DNA of 64,000 nt, taken from Agaribacter marinus. Its GTDB lineage: Bacteria; Pseudomonadota; Gammaproteobacteria; Enterobacterales; Alteromonadaceae. The DNA lies in contig NZ_BSOT01000005.1 of assembly GCF_030160655.1 (NCBI RefSeq), positions 558,001-622,000 of the forward strand, written 5' to 3'. Of this stretch, positions 18,801 through 28,045 are shown in pieces. A program made the position numbers and the translations under genes. Below the pieces are notes generated by a model. It worked only from the letters and a program-made list of their open reading frames with translations, did no database searches and had not been told where the DNA came from. Every line of letters begins with the position of its first letter. The first letter of the stretch is position 1.

Positions 18801-19759
18801 GTTTGTACGCCACTACTTTCAACCGTATTGGCTTCAGGGATTGATTCATTGACATCTAATAGGGTGTTACCTACTGCAATAGCGGCGACATGGGAGCCGT
18901 GACCACCGTAATCTTCTCCATTTCTGGGTAAGTCCTCTGGAAATACATCTGTATCAGCATAATCATTGGTAATAATCGGGTAGCTGTAAACACCAATAAG
19001 TTTATTGTTGCAAAGTTCGGGGAAATTTACTGCACAGTCCCCTAAGAATACGCCATCTCCTAGTGGGTTTGCGTGTATGTATCCGTCACCACTTGTTTCT
19101 GCAAATGACGGGTGATCAGTGTTTACGCCTGAGTCAATAATGCCGACGATGACACCTTCACCCTGTGTCTGAGGTAAGGCGCCAATTTGCCCCTGCCAAA
19201 CGGAAGGCGAACCGATCAATTCAGGCCCTCTGTCTGTATTAACAGAATATATTTTTTGTCGAGTAATGCGTTTAATGTTCGGCAATTTAGCTATCTTTGC
19301 AATGTCGACTTGAGTGGCTTCAATAGCCATGCCATTTAACGCGTACGTATATGAGTGCAGCATCTTTAAATCACTACTGATTGATTGAATCTGCTTAAGC
19401 GCAGTTTGCTGGGTGTGTTGAAGGCGTTTAACGTATTTATTTAATGTTTGTTGATAGGTTTTTTTATTTGCACTGGTGTTGCGCTTATTCAACACCGATA
19501 ACATTTGATTGTCTTGCGCAACGGACGCTTCGTTGAACTCAATTATATATGTGTGTTTGCTATTGCCAAGTGCTGGTTCGTATGTAAATTTTACATTGGT
19601 ATGGGGTTTTGTCGGGTTATCAAACGAAGTGACGACAGACATTCTACTGTGAGTACCATGTGGTTTATGTTTGTCATTCGCATGCGCATCTTTGGCATCG
19701 GCATAGGGGGCGGCCATTGTCGCTAATGCCATAGAAACCGCGACTGCAATATATTTCAT
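15845..19759 (-). CDS. Secreted S8 subtilisin-like protease with GlyGly-CTERM-like tail
   Basis: A 1304-residue exported protease. Domains in order: Sec signal (1-22), an I9-type propeptide (about 68-170), and a subtilase catalytic domain with D209 (GIIDSG), H287 (GGHGSH) and S645 (GTSMSSPH). A PA insert lies between H and S (around 490-570), then come Fn3-like and other beta-rich domains. A motif DANGDGELTSAEE looks like a calcium-binding loop. The tail SSSGGGTTSILTLLAMLIVGIRRR is a glycine run, a hydrophobic helix and an arginine cluster, as in GlyGly-CTERM substrates of rhombosortase. It is therefore probably secreted by the type II pathway and then processed by the rhombosortase encoded at 4898-5506. 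A GGAGAAG ribosome site precedes the ATG. Its 3' end overlaps the MATE gene. Confidence 0.88.
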   Translation of the reverse strand: MKYIAVAVSMALATMAAPYADAKDAHANDKHKPHGTHSRMSVVTSFDNPTKPHTNVKFTYEPALGNSKHTYIIEFNEASVAQDNQMLSVLNKRNTSANKKTYQQTLNKYVKRLQHTQQTALKQIQSISSDLKMLHSYTYALNGMAIEATQVDIAKIAKLPNIKRITRQKIYSVNTDRGPELIGSPSVWQGQIGALPQTQGEGVIVGIIDSGVNTDHPSFAETSGDGYIHANPLGDGVFLGDCAVNFPELCNNKLIGVYSYPIITNDYADTDVFPEDLPRNGEDYGGHGSHVAAIAVGNTLLDVNESIPEANTVESSGVQTDFVFERMSGVAPRANLISYQVCYGGTAVDGDTYADCPSAAISAGIDSAIADGVDIINFSISGGDDPWDDTAELAFLSAQNAGIFVATSAGNSGPNPESTDKNAPWYTSVAASEHGRQNAFVKTLEDLSGGATTPPTTISGQSNTGGITANIVYAGDFSNPNDSGGDPAQCLEPFPANTFDGEIVVCDRGAIARVDKAVNVQSGGAGGYVLANVDGGDSFLANDQYVVPGIQITAENGNALKNWLSTGSNHRATITAGMPNQAIDPERIDVLARFSSRGPNATNSTLTPTLTAPGVDIFSAYADQQFGQDGSDPAAGDFSYLSGTSMSSPHVAGAAALLKALHPTWTPDNIRSALSMTATTSVQKEDATTAADFFDMGAGRIQLDRAAQVGLLLNETFVEYRDANPDIGGDPRALNIPSITDSECKGICTWTRTFTATKAGSWDIDAESFDSDTLIQVSPNNFTIQAGESQDVVVTINSLSATKTQFVFGRLNLRSDSSPDLHLPISVLSTLGEVPTSVEANATRPVDKVSIENIKSISIPEFVVTPFAFTKATIINNQIEEDSDNDDYLDDLEDGVVTFPITVPSGTKRLITKIVDADAPDLDLFLLFDANGDGELTSAEEIARSTSANSIEEIGVNFPDAGEYVIAVQSFTGSANQPDDFELRFALVTNEEDDSIQIIAPSSIEQDVPFDINVIHQLPDASIGDEFFGIIGLSNDTETKDKLGIIELDITIDTLDTNFVASPTRLNAGDIASVGIEVEGNDTDEARDYRIVVPVPDGTSFAQIGNSSNAVISSDELVWLVTKAARESLPSRINFDVVIANDKAPGPVTLNINSELLNRPYESILSPPAFTKIQVEGPPEINISGTSNNTLEVIETLTLNIPISVVDPNDDAVSVVWLQTSGTAVEIVQDENGTRLIAPTVSEDETLTYEITATDAFEQTSKQTLSIVVKNNAPPPSSSGGGTTSILTLLAMLIVGIRRRYSRT

Positions 19760-20234
19760 AAATCTTCTCCGTCGATATAAATGTGTAGCATGTCTGCCTT
19801 CATGGGCCCTAATTAACAGGTGTCTATCTGCACATTTTTTGTTGTGTACTTTTATATACGACCAATAGTTAGCATTGTTGCATTCATATTAAAAGTGGGC
19901 ATATCTATATTTGTTTAAATTGTATTGGCATTGATACACATTTGTGATAATTGATGTGTTGGCTGCATTGCAAAAATGAAACCAAAATATATCACGGTTA
20001 CTGTCGAATCTTTAATTGAGAGAAACATAAGTTTAAGAAGCGCAAATATCGCAATATCAAATAATGAAACTCGGTAGTCATTGCGGCAATAAAACGCCGG
20101 AATGGACGGGGGATTATTTCACTTTTTGCCGACATTACGTTTACTGCATATAAAACTGTTTTGGAATATCGTACTCAGCACGAATAAATGTTGTTAAACT
20201 ACCTACAATAAACTAAATAGTAGGTTTTACTCAT
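19760..20234. other. Intergenic region between divergent subtilase and rlmJ genes
   Basis: A 475-base AT-rich stretch that must hold the promoters of both flanking genes. I see no coding frame, hairpin with T run, or RNA gene in it. Confidence 0.5.
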
Positions 20235-21101
20235 TTGCTAAGTTACCAACACAAGTTTCATGCAGGCAATCATGCCGATGTATTTAAGCACCTTACACTC
20301 ATTGCGTTAATGTCAAAATTCAATCAAAAGAGTAAACCATACTTTTATCTGGACACACATGCCGGAGAGGGCAAATATCCCTTATCCAGCGTACAAATAC
20401 ATCAAGATGAGTACGCGTTTAACGCGCTGTCCTTTTCTCAAGACCTTGCTGAATTAAAAGCCTATCGAAAAATTTTTAAAAAATATAAGCAAAATGACGA
20501 GTATCCTGGATCGCCAGCATTTGCTATCGAAATGGCAAGAGAGCAAGATAACTTGCATTTTAACGAATTGGCGAATGATGCGTTTGGTGATTTAAAGTAC
20601 TTCATACACCGTACAGGCAGCGTGCATCACCGTAATGCATTTGAAGTGCTGAAGGGCCTAATGCCGCCTAAACCGAATAGAGGTATGGTATTGATCGATC
20701 CGCCATACGAAGATGCAGACGAATATAATCAAGTACATGAAGCCGTATGCAGTGCGTTACGAAAATGGCCAAACGGTACGTTTGCTATTTGGTATCCATT
20801 GCTCGCTAGCAGGCGAATAAACCGGAAAACGAAGCAGTTGGAAAACACACCAAAATCAGGCATGTCTGAGCAAATGGTATTATCACTCGCGGAAGCCGTT
20901 GAATGCCCAATGATGGATGTTACCTTCAACTTTACTGATAATGACGGCAGTGTTGGCATGTATGGATCCGGCATTTGTATTATTAATCCACCATTTAAGG
21001 TGGATGCATCGATTCGAGAAATATTATCTTTACTTGAGAGTGAGGTCGCCATGAATGGTGTGAATCAGTCTAGTTTGACATGGTTAAATCCGCAGCTGTA
21101 G
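20235..21101 (+). CDS. rlmJ: 23S rRNA (adenine2030-N6)-methyltransferase
   Basis: A 288-residue SAM-dependent methyltransferase that modifies A2030 of 23S rRNA. The N-terminus MLSYQHKFHAGNHADVFKH is the hallmark of RlmJ, and the catalytic motif IV reads DPPYE (LIDPPYEDAD, near residue 157). The SAM-binding block YLDTHAGEGKY follows the family. The start is TTG at 20235; the conserved N-terminus fixes it despite the rare codon. It leads an apparent operon with tesB and a gamma-carbonic anhydrase-like gene, with gaps of about 13 and 2 bases. Confidence 0.93.
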   Translation: MLSYQHKFHAGNHADVFKHLTLIALMSKFNQKSKPYFYLDTHAGEGKYPLSSVQIHQDEYAFNALSFSQDLAELKAYRKIFKKYKQNDEYPGSPAFAIEMAREQDNLHFNELANDAFGDLKYFIHRTGSVHHRNAFEVLKGLMPPKPNRGMVLIDPPYEDADEYNQVHEAVCSALRKWPNGTFAIWYPLLASRRINRKTKQLENTPKSGMSEQMVLSLAEAVECPMMDVTFNFTDNDGSVGMYGSGICIINPPFKVDASIREILSLLESEVAMNGVNQSSLTWLNPQL

Positions 21102-21114
21102 AGGGGAATTATTG

Positions 21115-21984
21115 GTGAAAGAAGTCACTCTAACATCACTTTTTGATTTAGAAGTCATTGAGCAAGGCCTGTATAGAGGGCAAAGTTGGGATTTGGGGTT
21201 TAGAGCGCTATACGGAGGCCAGGTGCTAGGTCAGTCCGTTATGGCGGCATATAAAACAGTGGAAAGTAATCGCATCATACATTCATTCCATTCGTATTTT
21301 TTGTTGCCTGGTAATGCGTCTTTACCTGTGGTTTATGACGTTGAAAATGTGCGAGATGGTCGAAGCTTTTCCACCAGACGCATAAAAGCAATTCAAAATG
21401 GAAAGACGATTTTTTATATGACGGCTTCTTTTCAAATCATGGAACAAAGTAAGCTTAATCATCAGTTGGGTGAATTGCCCGATGTACCTGCGGCTGAAAC
21501 ACTCGACCAAGACATCGCGTTATTTCTCGCCAACAATAAAAATATTCCGGCACATTTGGAACAGGCATTGGCTTATCACAAACCTGTAGATATTCGCACT
21601 GTAGATGCCTCCAACTCTTTATCTAATAATAAACAAAATCCGTCACGTAAAATATGGCTTAAATCTAGGGAACGCTTGTCTCAAGAAGATATTGCTTTAC
21701 ATCAGGCGGCATTAGCTTATGCATCAGATTATCATTTTTTAAGTACGTCATTGCTGGCACATGGCATTTCACCCATGGATAAAAGACTAATAATTGCCAC
21801 TATCGATCACGCTATGTGGTTCCATCGCCCGTTTTCGTTTGATGATTGGCTTTTATATTCAATCGAAAGTCCGTCAAGTGGTAATGGGCGGGCATTTGTC
21901 AGCGGAAAAATTTACGATAAGCACGGTGTACTGGTGGCATCAACGACGCAAGAGGGTTTAGTGCGCCTTAAAAACGAGGATTAG
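21115..21984 (+). CDS. tesB: Acyl-CoA thioesterase II
   Basis: A protein of about 289 residues with two tandem hot-dog folds that hydrolyses medium- and long-chain acyl-CoA. The N-terminal fold has [23 protein letters not shown], and the C-terminal fold has the active-site block [12 protein letters not shown] with its conserved Asp, followed by DDWLLY. GAGGGG at 21101-21106 is the ribosome site. GTG at 21115 is spaced eight bases from it, and a TTG one codon upstream is also possible. It lies between rlmJ and the hexapeptide-repeat gene on one transcript. Confidence 0.9.
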   Translation: MKEVTLTSLFDLEVIEQGLYRGQSWDLGFRALYGGQVLGQSVMAAYKTVESNRIIHSFHSYFLLPGNASLPVVYDVENVRDGRSFSTRRIKAIQNGKTIFYMTASFQIMEQSKLNHQLGELPDVPAAETLDQDIALFLANNKNIPAHLEQALAYHKPVDIRTVDASNSLSNNKQNPSRKIWLKSRERLSQEDIALHQAALAYASDYHFLSTSLLAHGISPMDKRLIIATIDHAMWFHRPFSFDDWLLYSIESPSSGNGRAFVSGKIYDKHGVLVASTTQEGLVRLKNED

Positions 21985-21986
21985 TC

Positions 21987-22511
21987 TTGATTTATTCACT
22001 TGGCGAAAAAACGGTAAATATAGATAAAACAGGTTATATAGCGCCTGGCGCGCATGTTATCGGTGATGTCTGCATAAAGGCACATGCGAGTATTTGGTTT
22101 AATGCGGTAGTAAGAGGCGATTGCGAGAATATTACTATTGGTGAATCGTCGAATGTCCAAGACTTATCTGTGTTGCATACTGATCCTAGTTTTCCGCTTG
22201 TCATTGGTAGTGGCGTGACGATAGGACACAAAGTCATGTTACACGGATGCGTGATTGGTGATTATTCGCTCATTGGTATAAATGCAGTTGTGTTGAATGG
22301 CGCTAAAATAGGGAAATATTGCGTGATTGGCGCAAATACATTAGTGACTGAAGGTATGGAAATTCCGGACTATTCAGTAGTGATGGGATCGCCGGGTAAA
22401 GTTGTTAAAACGGTACCTGATGATAAGCGAATTATGTTAGAGAAATCAGCGGAACACTATCAGGCAAATGCATTGCGGTTCATGCAACAGTTAAAAGAAA
22501 CGAACAATTAA
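21987..22511 (+). CDS. yrdA: Gamma-carbonic anhydrase-like hexapeptide-repeat protein (YrdA type)
   Basis: A 174-residue trimeric left-handed beta-helix protein. The hexapeptide repeats run from about residue 14 to 130. The metal-ligand histidines appear in [30 protein letters not shown] and neighbours, matching the H-x(n)-GHxxxLHG pattern of gamma-class carbonic anhydrases and YrdA. Whether it hydrates CO2 is not established for most YrdA proteins. The start is TTG at 21987, with CGAGGA six bases upstream, just after the tesB stop. Confidence 0.86.
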   Translation: MIYSLGEKTVNIDKTGYIAPGAHVIGDVCIKAHASIWFNAVVRGDCENITIGESSNVQDLSVLHTDPSFPLVIGSGVTIGHKVMLHGCVIGDYSLIGINAVVLNGAKIGKYCVIGANTLVTEGMEIPDYSVVMGSPGKVVKTVPDDKRIMLEKSAEHYQANALRFMQQLKETNN

Positions 22512-22529
22512 AAAAAGCTGAACATAAAA

Positions 22530-22660
22530 AGAAAAAGGCCCGGAACATAAGTTCCAGGCTTAGGGGATTGGCTCATTGCTGAGCCGTGCGCTAACTTAAA
22601 TTCCTACTTCAGGTACATAAACCCGATACATCTTCCATTTACAACTGGGAGAAGTGTAAA
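22530..22660 (-). ncRNA. Candidate structured small RNA with intrinsic terminator
   Basis: On the minus strand a hairpin GGCTCA-GCAA-TGAGCC (22585-22570) carries a GNRA tetraloop. It is followed by a second hairpin GCCTGGAAC-TTAT-GTTCCGGGC (22559-22539) and then CTTTTTC, a clear terminator. The C-T difference between the arms gives a G-U pair only in the minus-strand RNA and a C-A mismatch in the plus-strand RNA, which supports the orientation. No minus-strand ORF feeds this terminator: the next genes on both sides read plus. The 5' end is not fixed; 22660 is a guess. I do not recognise a known family. Confidence 0.55.
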
Positions 22661-23031
22661 CACCGAATTGACATCGGATATTAATAATAGCTCATAAATA
22701 GGAAAATATTAAAGTGATTTTTAAATAAATTTTTCGAATTCAGTAGCTTATGCGATCGTATAAATATTATACAAGCTAAAAATTTCATATTATTCAAATG
22801 CTTAGCTGTACAATTTTTCCACAAATTATACCGCGACAAACACAGGTAATTAACAAGTTATCCACAAGCTAGTATGTGTAAATTTTTCGTCAATAAACAT
22901 CCAATGTTTATTTCTATACTTCCCATCGCGTTGTATCTTGTGTGTTAAAACAACCAAAGCACTATCACTTTTATTCTCAATCACTTAGACTTTCCCGAAA
23001 GACGTAAAAATAATAAAAAACTGAGAGATAG
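22661..23031. other. AT-rich intergenic region upstream of the SpmA/B-like gene
   Basis: Nothing coding is seen. It contains one perfect DnaA-box 9-mer, TTATCCACA, at 22859-22867 and a near match TTTTCCACA about 45 bases upstream. It also has a TATAAT hexamer on the minus strand that could serve the small RNA. Two boxes are too few to call an origin. Confidence 0.35.
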
Positions 23032-24261
23032 ATGTTACATAAAATTTGGCTGTCATTTATTTTAAGTGCATTTGTGGCAACTTGTTGGCGAGTTTTTGTT
23101 GATGGCGACTTAGGTAGTTTTGAAGTTGTTATGGGAGCCGTTTCTGATATGGCGCGCACCAGCGTTAATATAGCAATCGGTTTAATTGGATTGTTAGCAT
23201 TTTGGTTGGGCATTTTTAAAGTGGCCGAAAATGCAGGTTTAATTGCAAAATTCTCTCGAGTGCTAGAGCCCTTTTTACGCCGTATTATGCCGGATATTCC
23301 GAAAGGGCATCCCGCCATTGGTAGTATTACAATGAATATGTCGGCAAATATCTTGGGATTAGATAATGCAGCTACACCCTTCGGTATTAAGGCAATGCAA
23401 GATATGCAAAGCCTCACCCCTAAAAAAGATACGTTAACAAATTCTCAGATTTTATTTTTAGTATTAAATACTTCGTCAGTTACTTTATTTCCTATTGGCG
23501 TTTTTGTATATCGAGCGGAGCAGGGCGCCGCAGCGCCTACCGATGTATTCATTCCTATCTTACTTGCCACCAGCGCGTCTACACTGGTTGGCCTATTTGT
23601 GACTTGTGCAATACAGCGAATAAATTTATTCAATCGTGTGGTAGTGACCTATCTAGTAGGCATATTTAGCTTATTGACTGCTATTATTCTCTATTTCTCT
23701 ACGCTGGCAACGGCACAACTTTCAGAGCAGTCCAGTTTAATCGCTAATTTCGCACTGTTTCTCTTTATCATTGTTGTTTTGCTGGCAGGGTACCGCAAAC
23801 AAAAAAACACTTACGAATTATTCGTTGAGGGCGCCAAGCAAGGTTTTGACGTCGCTATTTCTATCATTCCATATTTACTTGCGATGCTTGTAGCCATTGC
23901 CATGCTCAGAGCCAGTGGAGTAATGACTTATGTTACCGATGGCGTTGCCTATATGGTTGCTGCGGTTGGTTTTGATACCCGGTTTGTAGATGCAATTCCG
24001 AATGCTTTAATGAAACCTCTAAGTGGCTCTGGTGCGCGTGCGTTAATGATTGAAACCATGCAACATCATGGCGCAGACTCTTTTGCAGGTCGCTTAGCGT
24101 CTGTATTGCAAGGTTCTACAGAAACAACATTTTATGTCTTAGCCGTTTATTTAGGGGCTGTTGGCGTAAAATACAGCCGCTATGCCGTGGGTTGTTGCTT
24201 AGCGGCTGATGCCGGAGGGATATTCACGGCGATAGTCGTGTCTTACTGGTTTTTCGGTTGA
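23032..24261 (+). CDS. Fused SpmA/SpmB-type nucleoside-recognition membrane protein
   Basis: A 409-residue polytopic protein made of two Gate-domain halves, as in spore maturation proteins A and B fused in one chain. The first half has NMSANILGLDNAATPFGIKAMQ and the second has GSGARALMIETM with LQGSTETTFYVLAVYLGAVG, both diagnostic. In non-spore-formers the function is unknown; nucleoside or peptide transport has been suggested for the family. A GAGAG stretch precedes the ATG. It stands alone between the small-RNA region and a convergent esterase gene. Confidence 0.85.
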   Translation: MLHKIWLSFILSAFVATCWRVFVDGDLGSFEVVMGAVSDMARTSVNIAIGLIGLLAFWLGIFKVAENAGLIAKFSRVLEPFLRRIMPDIPKGHPAIGSITMNMSANILGLDNAATPFGIKAMQDMQSLTPKKDTLTNSQILFLVLNTSSVTLFPIGVFVYRAEQGAAAPTDVFIPILLATSASTLVGLFVTCAIQRINLFNRVVVTYLVGIFSLLTAIILYFSTLATAQLSEQSSLIANFALFLFIIVVLLAGYRKQKNTYELFVEGAKQGFDVAISIIPYLLAMLVAIAMLRASGVMTYVTDGVAYMVAAVGFDTRFVDAIPNALMKPLSGSGARALMIETMQHHGADSFAGRLASVLQGSTETTFYVLAVYLGAVGVKYSRYAVGCCLAADAGGIFTAIVVSYWFFG

Positions 24262-24288
24262 ATGCCAATAACAAAGAAAAATAAGGCA

Positions 24289-25422
24289 CTACTGCCTTGT
24301 GTAAACAATATCACCTTGATTTAATGGTGAAACTTTGACTTTTTGATATTTTTTATCTTTCAACTCTAAAAAAGCAACGTCAGCATTAAATTCGTTAATG
24401 TAGAACTCTGAGTCGCTATGCGAATGGACATAGATCTTATTTGACTGCCCGTCATCGAAGTAAAGACCATTTGCATCACTCTGTAGTTCGACTTTGGGTA
24501 CCATTTTGTTATCTGATATGTATATACCGGCCATGCGTTGCTTTTCTATTTCAGATATCGGTAGCTCATTTCTGCCAAACACATATCTAAGACCTCTAGC
24601 AAACCCCTGTGGGTTCACGCCTGAATGCCCAGCGCCCTCAACGATGTCATATCTAATCCCTATGTTTCCATTAAGATCACTCATAAGATCACGAAACATC
24701 TTATCATTTTCTCCCATGCCATAGAGCTCGTATTCGCCTCTTGCGGCATAAATTTTTACCGGTGGTAGGTCTGTTTTATCAAAATGCGCTTTTAGCAAAT
24801 TGTCTATCTCCCTATTTTCCCACCACATAGACGGTGACAACGCGACGATATTGTTAAATAAGGCTGGTTCTTTTGTCATTACATACAAGGAAAATAAACC
24901 GCTTAAAGAACTGCCTGTAATGGTGCGACTATTGTTCGTTTTATAGTGTCCCTCGACAAAAGGAATTATTTCTTCTTTCAGCACTTTAATAAAGGCATCA
25001 GCGCCGCCTGACAATTTTTGGTTTTTAGACTGAGAGGGCGTAAAATTGAGTAAACGCAAAGCCTCAACGTTAAGATTCTCGCCCGCCCAGCTAATACCTA
25101 CGGTGATGGCATTAGGTATAGTGCCATCCCACGCATAATTCCCGTGGGCGGCTGAGACTAATGGATAGTGGTATTGACCATCCAGTATATAAATAACTGG
25201 AAAGCCTTCCTCTGATTCATTATAACCTGGCGGAAAACGAACGACCAATTTGTAATCTTGTTGTTGAATGTCGGAGCGAAAGTCAATTTCGTAAGTCCAT
25301 GGCAATACATAAGGTACCGAATCTGCGGTCTTTTTCGTATGCGTTGACGTTTGTTCTTCAGCATAAGCAATGCCAGAGAAATATGTGATACAAATAGCAA
25401 TACCCAATACAAGTTTACGCAT
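24289..25422 (-). CDS. Exported putative esterase (esterase D / IroE-like alpha/beta hydrolase)
   Basis: A 377-residue protein with a Sec signal peptide (1-21, ending AYA), so probably periplasmic. The alpha/beta hydrolase core starts near residue 42. YILDGQYHY is the early strand, and the nucleophile elbow is ITGSSLSGLFS with Ser172. The late histidine lies in EGAGHSG. Relatives include siderophore esterases such as IroE and S-formylglutathione hydrolase-like enzymes; no siderophore cluster is adjacent, so the substrate is open. About 80 C-terminal residues form an extra small beta domain. It is monocistronic and convergent with the SpmA/B-like gene. Confidence 0.8.
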   Translation of the reverse strand: MRKLVLGIAICITYFSGIAYAEEQTSTHTKKTADSVPYVLPWTYEIDFRSDIQQQDYKLVVRFPPGYNESEEGFPVIYILDGQYHYPLVSAAHGNYAWDGTIPNAITVGISWAGENLNVEALRLLNFTPSQSKNQKLSGGADAFIKVLKEEIIPFVEGHYKTNNSRTITGSSLSGLFSLYVMTKEPALFNNIVALSPSMWWENREIDNLLKAHFDKTDLPPVKIYAARGEYELYGMGENDKMFRDLMSDLNGNIGIRYDIVEGAGHSGVNPQGFARGLRYVFGRNELPISEIEKQRMAGIYISDNKMVPKVELQSDANGLYFDDGQSNKIYVHSHSDSEFYINEFNADVAFLELKDKKYQKVKVSPLNQGDIVYTRQ

Positions 25423-25640
25423 TTAATAGTCCCAAATAATCATCTTAAAGTAGAATCAAGCGTAATTGTGTTACTGGGTTGTGTAAATTGTGAAAATGTA
25501 AGGAAGTATGTTAAATTTATTCGGCTTAACCAAGACGTATATTACGTAGTAGGCCAGTACTACCGTCAATATTCGCAACGGTGTCTGTATAGAACAACAT
25601 ATGCAGATAATGCCTGCTTTACAATTGCAGTATTGCTAGT

Positions 25641-25808
25641 TTAGGTCATCTTTTTAATTTTTGCGCCGAGAATTTTTTCAACGTTTTTACGCCCAACATA
25701 TGCGATGGGTGCATACGGACTGCGGCGTTTAAACAATTTATGTTGCCATTTTGAATACAGCTTTCCTATTTTCTTTATATGTTGTTGAAATATGTGTTTT
25801 TTTGTCAT
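25641..25808 (-). CDS. Possible small basic protein
   Basis: A 55-codon frame, ATG at 25808, giving a very basic protein (many Lys and Arg; MTKKHIFQQHIKKIGKLYSK at the start and RRSPYAPIAYVGRKNVEKIL later). It lies alone in a gap of almost 1 kb, with only a weak ribosome site. The even composition and lack of rare codons are compatible with a real gene. No family is recognised. Confidence 0.4.
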   Translation of the reverse strand: MTKKHIFQQHIKKIGKLYSKWQHKLFKRRSPYAPIAYVGRKNVEKILGAKIKKMT

Positions 25809-26404
25809 GTCTTTATACCGCTTTTTGTTTACCTAGTAATAATTTTATTGTCATTTCAAACCGAGATATCGCCATTATTTTTGCGATAATCTAAGGTGAA
25901 ATGCACCTGTAATAAATTTGTAATATTTATATGTTAGCACACTTTACGGTAGTGAAACAATTGATACAGCTTTACAATGTGTTGAAAATACTGTTTCAGT
26001 CATTGCCTATAACAAGTAATGATCTGAAAGTTTGGTTTCGTTGTCTTTGATCAGGTGAAAGGCTGTCATATATTAGCTTGATTGGCGTTAGCTAAGTCGA
26101 TTTATCCCTTTATTTTCCAACATATCATATTCGAAGATGTTCAAGAGACAACAAAACTGTAAGTAATTATCCGTTTAATGAAAATTGATTCCGGCATGCT
26201 TATTTAAATTATATGTATTTATTGGCAGGTATTGTGTTGATTATCCTTAAATATTTGATGGGAATGCCGATAGACCGTATATAAATCAAGATCTACGCTT
26301 GGTTTCATTATCAATATGAATTAGGGATCACCCTCTTAATATATTGAAAATCGTAATTATTTATAGGTATTAACTTTCGCCACAAGTCTCGAGGAAAGAT
26401 ACAA
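25809..26404. other. Long leader region of the chemoreceptor gene
   Basis: A stretch of about 600 AT-rich bases with no convincing ORF. Its only clear content is the FliA-like promoter at 26247-26273 and the ribosome site GAGGAAAG close to the ATG at 26405. Confidence 0.5.
26247..26273 (+). promoter_or_regulatory. FliA (sigma-28) type promoter
   Basis: TTAA, 15 bases, then GCCGATAG (26266-26273), close to the flagellar sigma-28 pattern TAAA-N15-GCCGATAA. It lies about 130 bases before a methyl-accepting chemotaxis gene, the class of gene this sigma factor serves. Confidence 0.65.
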
Positions 26405-28045
26405 ATGACTCAATTAATGCAAAAGTTCAAAATAGCTACGCGAGTCTGGGCTATTTTAGTGCTGTCAATAGTTGCAATGGGCGCTCTAGCTATCCTTAGC
26501 TTTTTTACTATTAGAGAATCATTAAAAGATGCTCGTACATTGTCCATCAGTTTTGTTTTGCAAAGTGCGCACTCGGTTATTACGTATTATCATGACCTTG
26601 AAAAACAGAATAAGCTCTCCCGAGAAGAAGCTCAATCGCAAGCAAGTATAGCGCTAGAGAAAATGCGATTTGACGGGGGGAACTATGTTTACATAATTAC
26701 CAATGACGGCGATATGCTAGTTAATGCAACATTTCCTAGAGATAAGTTAGGTGCAAACTTTTGGGCCCTAGAAGACATTAACGGTGTGCGTATTATTCAG
26801 GAACTTGTTGAAGGCGTAGAAAGTAAGGAACAAGTTGAAGTCTTGTACAGCTGGCCAAGAGTGAAGGGTGACGAACCAACTGAAAAGCTTGGTATAGCTC
26901 GTAAATTTTCTGATTGGCAGTGGGTTATCGGTTCAGGTATCTATGTTGATGATTTAAACGCAGCGTCTTTCGATAAGTTAAAAGTATTGATACTTGAGTT
27001 CTTGATAATCGTTGCGATACTTATTGGTGTTGCCGTACTTGTAATTAACAGTATTAAACGGCCTCTCGAACGAACTACACTGGCAATGAAAGAGCTAGCG
27101 ACGGGTGACGCTGATTTGACGAAAAAAATTGCTGTCTCTGGAAATGACGAATTGTCAGAGTTAGCGAATGCGTTCAATGCGTTTTCTGCTCAAATTGGCG
27201 AAATAATAAAGCAAACAAACTGCGTTGTTAAGCAGCTTATTGCGTCTTCGGAGAATTTAAAAGAAACCTCAAAACAGACATATTCAAGTATTGACACCCA
27301 ATCATCTGAAACGCTCGGACTAGCAACAGCAATGAACGAAATGGTGTTTACGTCGCAAGAAGTTGCTAGGCACACAGAGGAGACGGCAGAGGCAACGAAT
27401 GAAGCCGAGCTGCTTACCAAACAAAGCCATAGTGTAGTTGATGAGATTGTTCTCAATATTAGTGCACTTGCTCAAGAAGTCGACGAAATTAGCGAGACGA
27501 TTGGTAAAGTCGTCACTTCAAGTAACGAAATTGATACGGTGCTAGAAGTCATTAAATCGATTGCAGAACAAACAAACTTATTGGCTTTAAACGCAGCTAT
27601 AGAAGCTGCTAGAGCTGGGGAAGCAGGTCGTGGATTTGCCGTGGTCGCTGATGAAGTTAGACAGTTGGCGAAGAAAACACAAGACTCAACAGAAGAAATA
27701 TATAACATCATTAAAAACCTTCAAACGGGGTCTAATGAAGCATCACAGGCGATGAGGCGAGGAGTCGATAAAGCTCGTAAAACAACTGACTCTTCCGGAC
27801 GAGCAGATGAAGCGCTCAAAGCGATGAATAGTTCGATTATACGGATCCGTGGCATGAGTGTACAAATCGCCACAGCGGCAGAAGAGCAAAGCTCTACCGC
27901 TGAAGGTGTTAACAAAAGTACCATTACTATTAATGACGCTACCGTCATTTTTAAGGAAGCTATTGCTGGCATTGAAGAAACCGCTAATAGTATCAGTAGT
28001 TCTACTTGTGATTTAAACGAGCTTATATGTCGTTTTAAAGTTTGA
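26405..28045 (+). CDS. Methyl-accepting chemotaxis protein with sCache sensor
   Basis: A 546-residue chemoreceptor. The first membrane segment is at about 12-34. A single Cache (sCache_2) sensor follows at about 35-190, with typical blocks [19 protein letters not shown] and [13 protein letters not shown]. The second membrane segment is at about 195-215, then HAMP. The signalling domain has its conserved tip [20 protein letters not shown] near 390-410. sCache_2 domains in this setting often bind small carboxylates. There is no C-terminal CheR-docking pentapeptide. A FliA-type promoter lies upstream. The gene is complete, in contrast with the deleted Aer-like frame at 11 kb. Confidence 0.92.
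   Translation: MTQLMQKFKIATRVWAILVLSIVAMGALAILSFFTIRESLKDARTLSISFVLQSAHSVITYYHDLEKQNKLSREEAQSQASIALEKMRFDGGNYVYIITNDGDMLVNATFPRDKLGANFWALEDINGVRIIQELVEGVESKEQVEVLYSWPRVKGDEPTEKLGIARKFSDWQWVIGSGIYVDDLNAASFDKLKVLILEFLIIVAILIGVAVLVINSIKRPLERTTLAMKELATGDADLTKKIAVSGNDELSELANAFNAFSAQIGEIIKQTNCVVKQLIASSENLKETSKQTYSSIDTQSSETLGLATAMNEMVFTSQEVARHTEETAEATNEAELLTKQSHSVVDEIVLNISALAQEVDEISETIGKVVTSSNEIDTVLEVIKSIAEQTNLLALNAAIEAARAGEAGRGFAVVADEVRQLAKKTQDSTEEIYNIIKNLQTGSNEASQAMRRGVDKARKTTDSSGRADEALKAMNSSIIRIRGMSVQIATAAEEQSSTAEGVNKSTITINDATVIFKEAIAGIEETANSISSSTCDLNELICRFKV

Noticed and set aside
22815-22867. DnaA boxes TTTTCCACA and TTATCCACA suggesting an origin
   Set aside because: Only one perfect and one near box are present, with no dnaA, dnaN, gidA or mnmG gene nearby and no repeat array.
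25351-25644. 97-codon plus-strand frame overlapping the esterase start
   Set aside because: Its first third is antisense to the esterase signal peptide, and the rest has no domain pattern or ribosome site.
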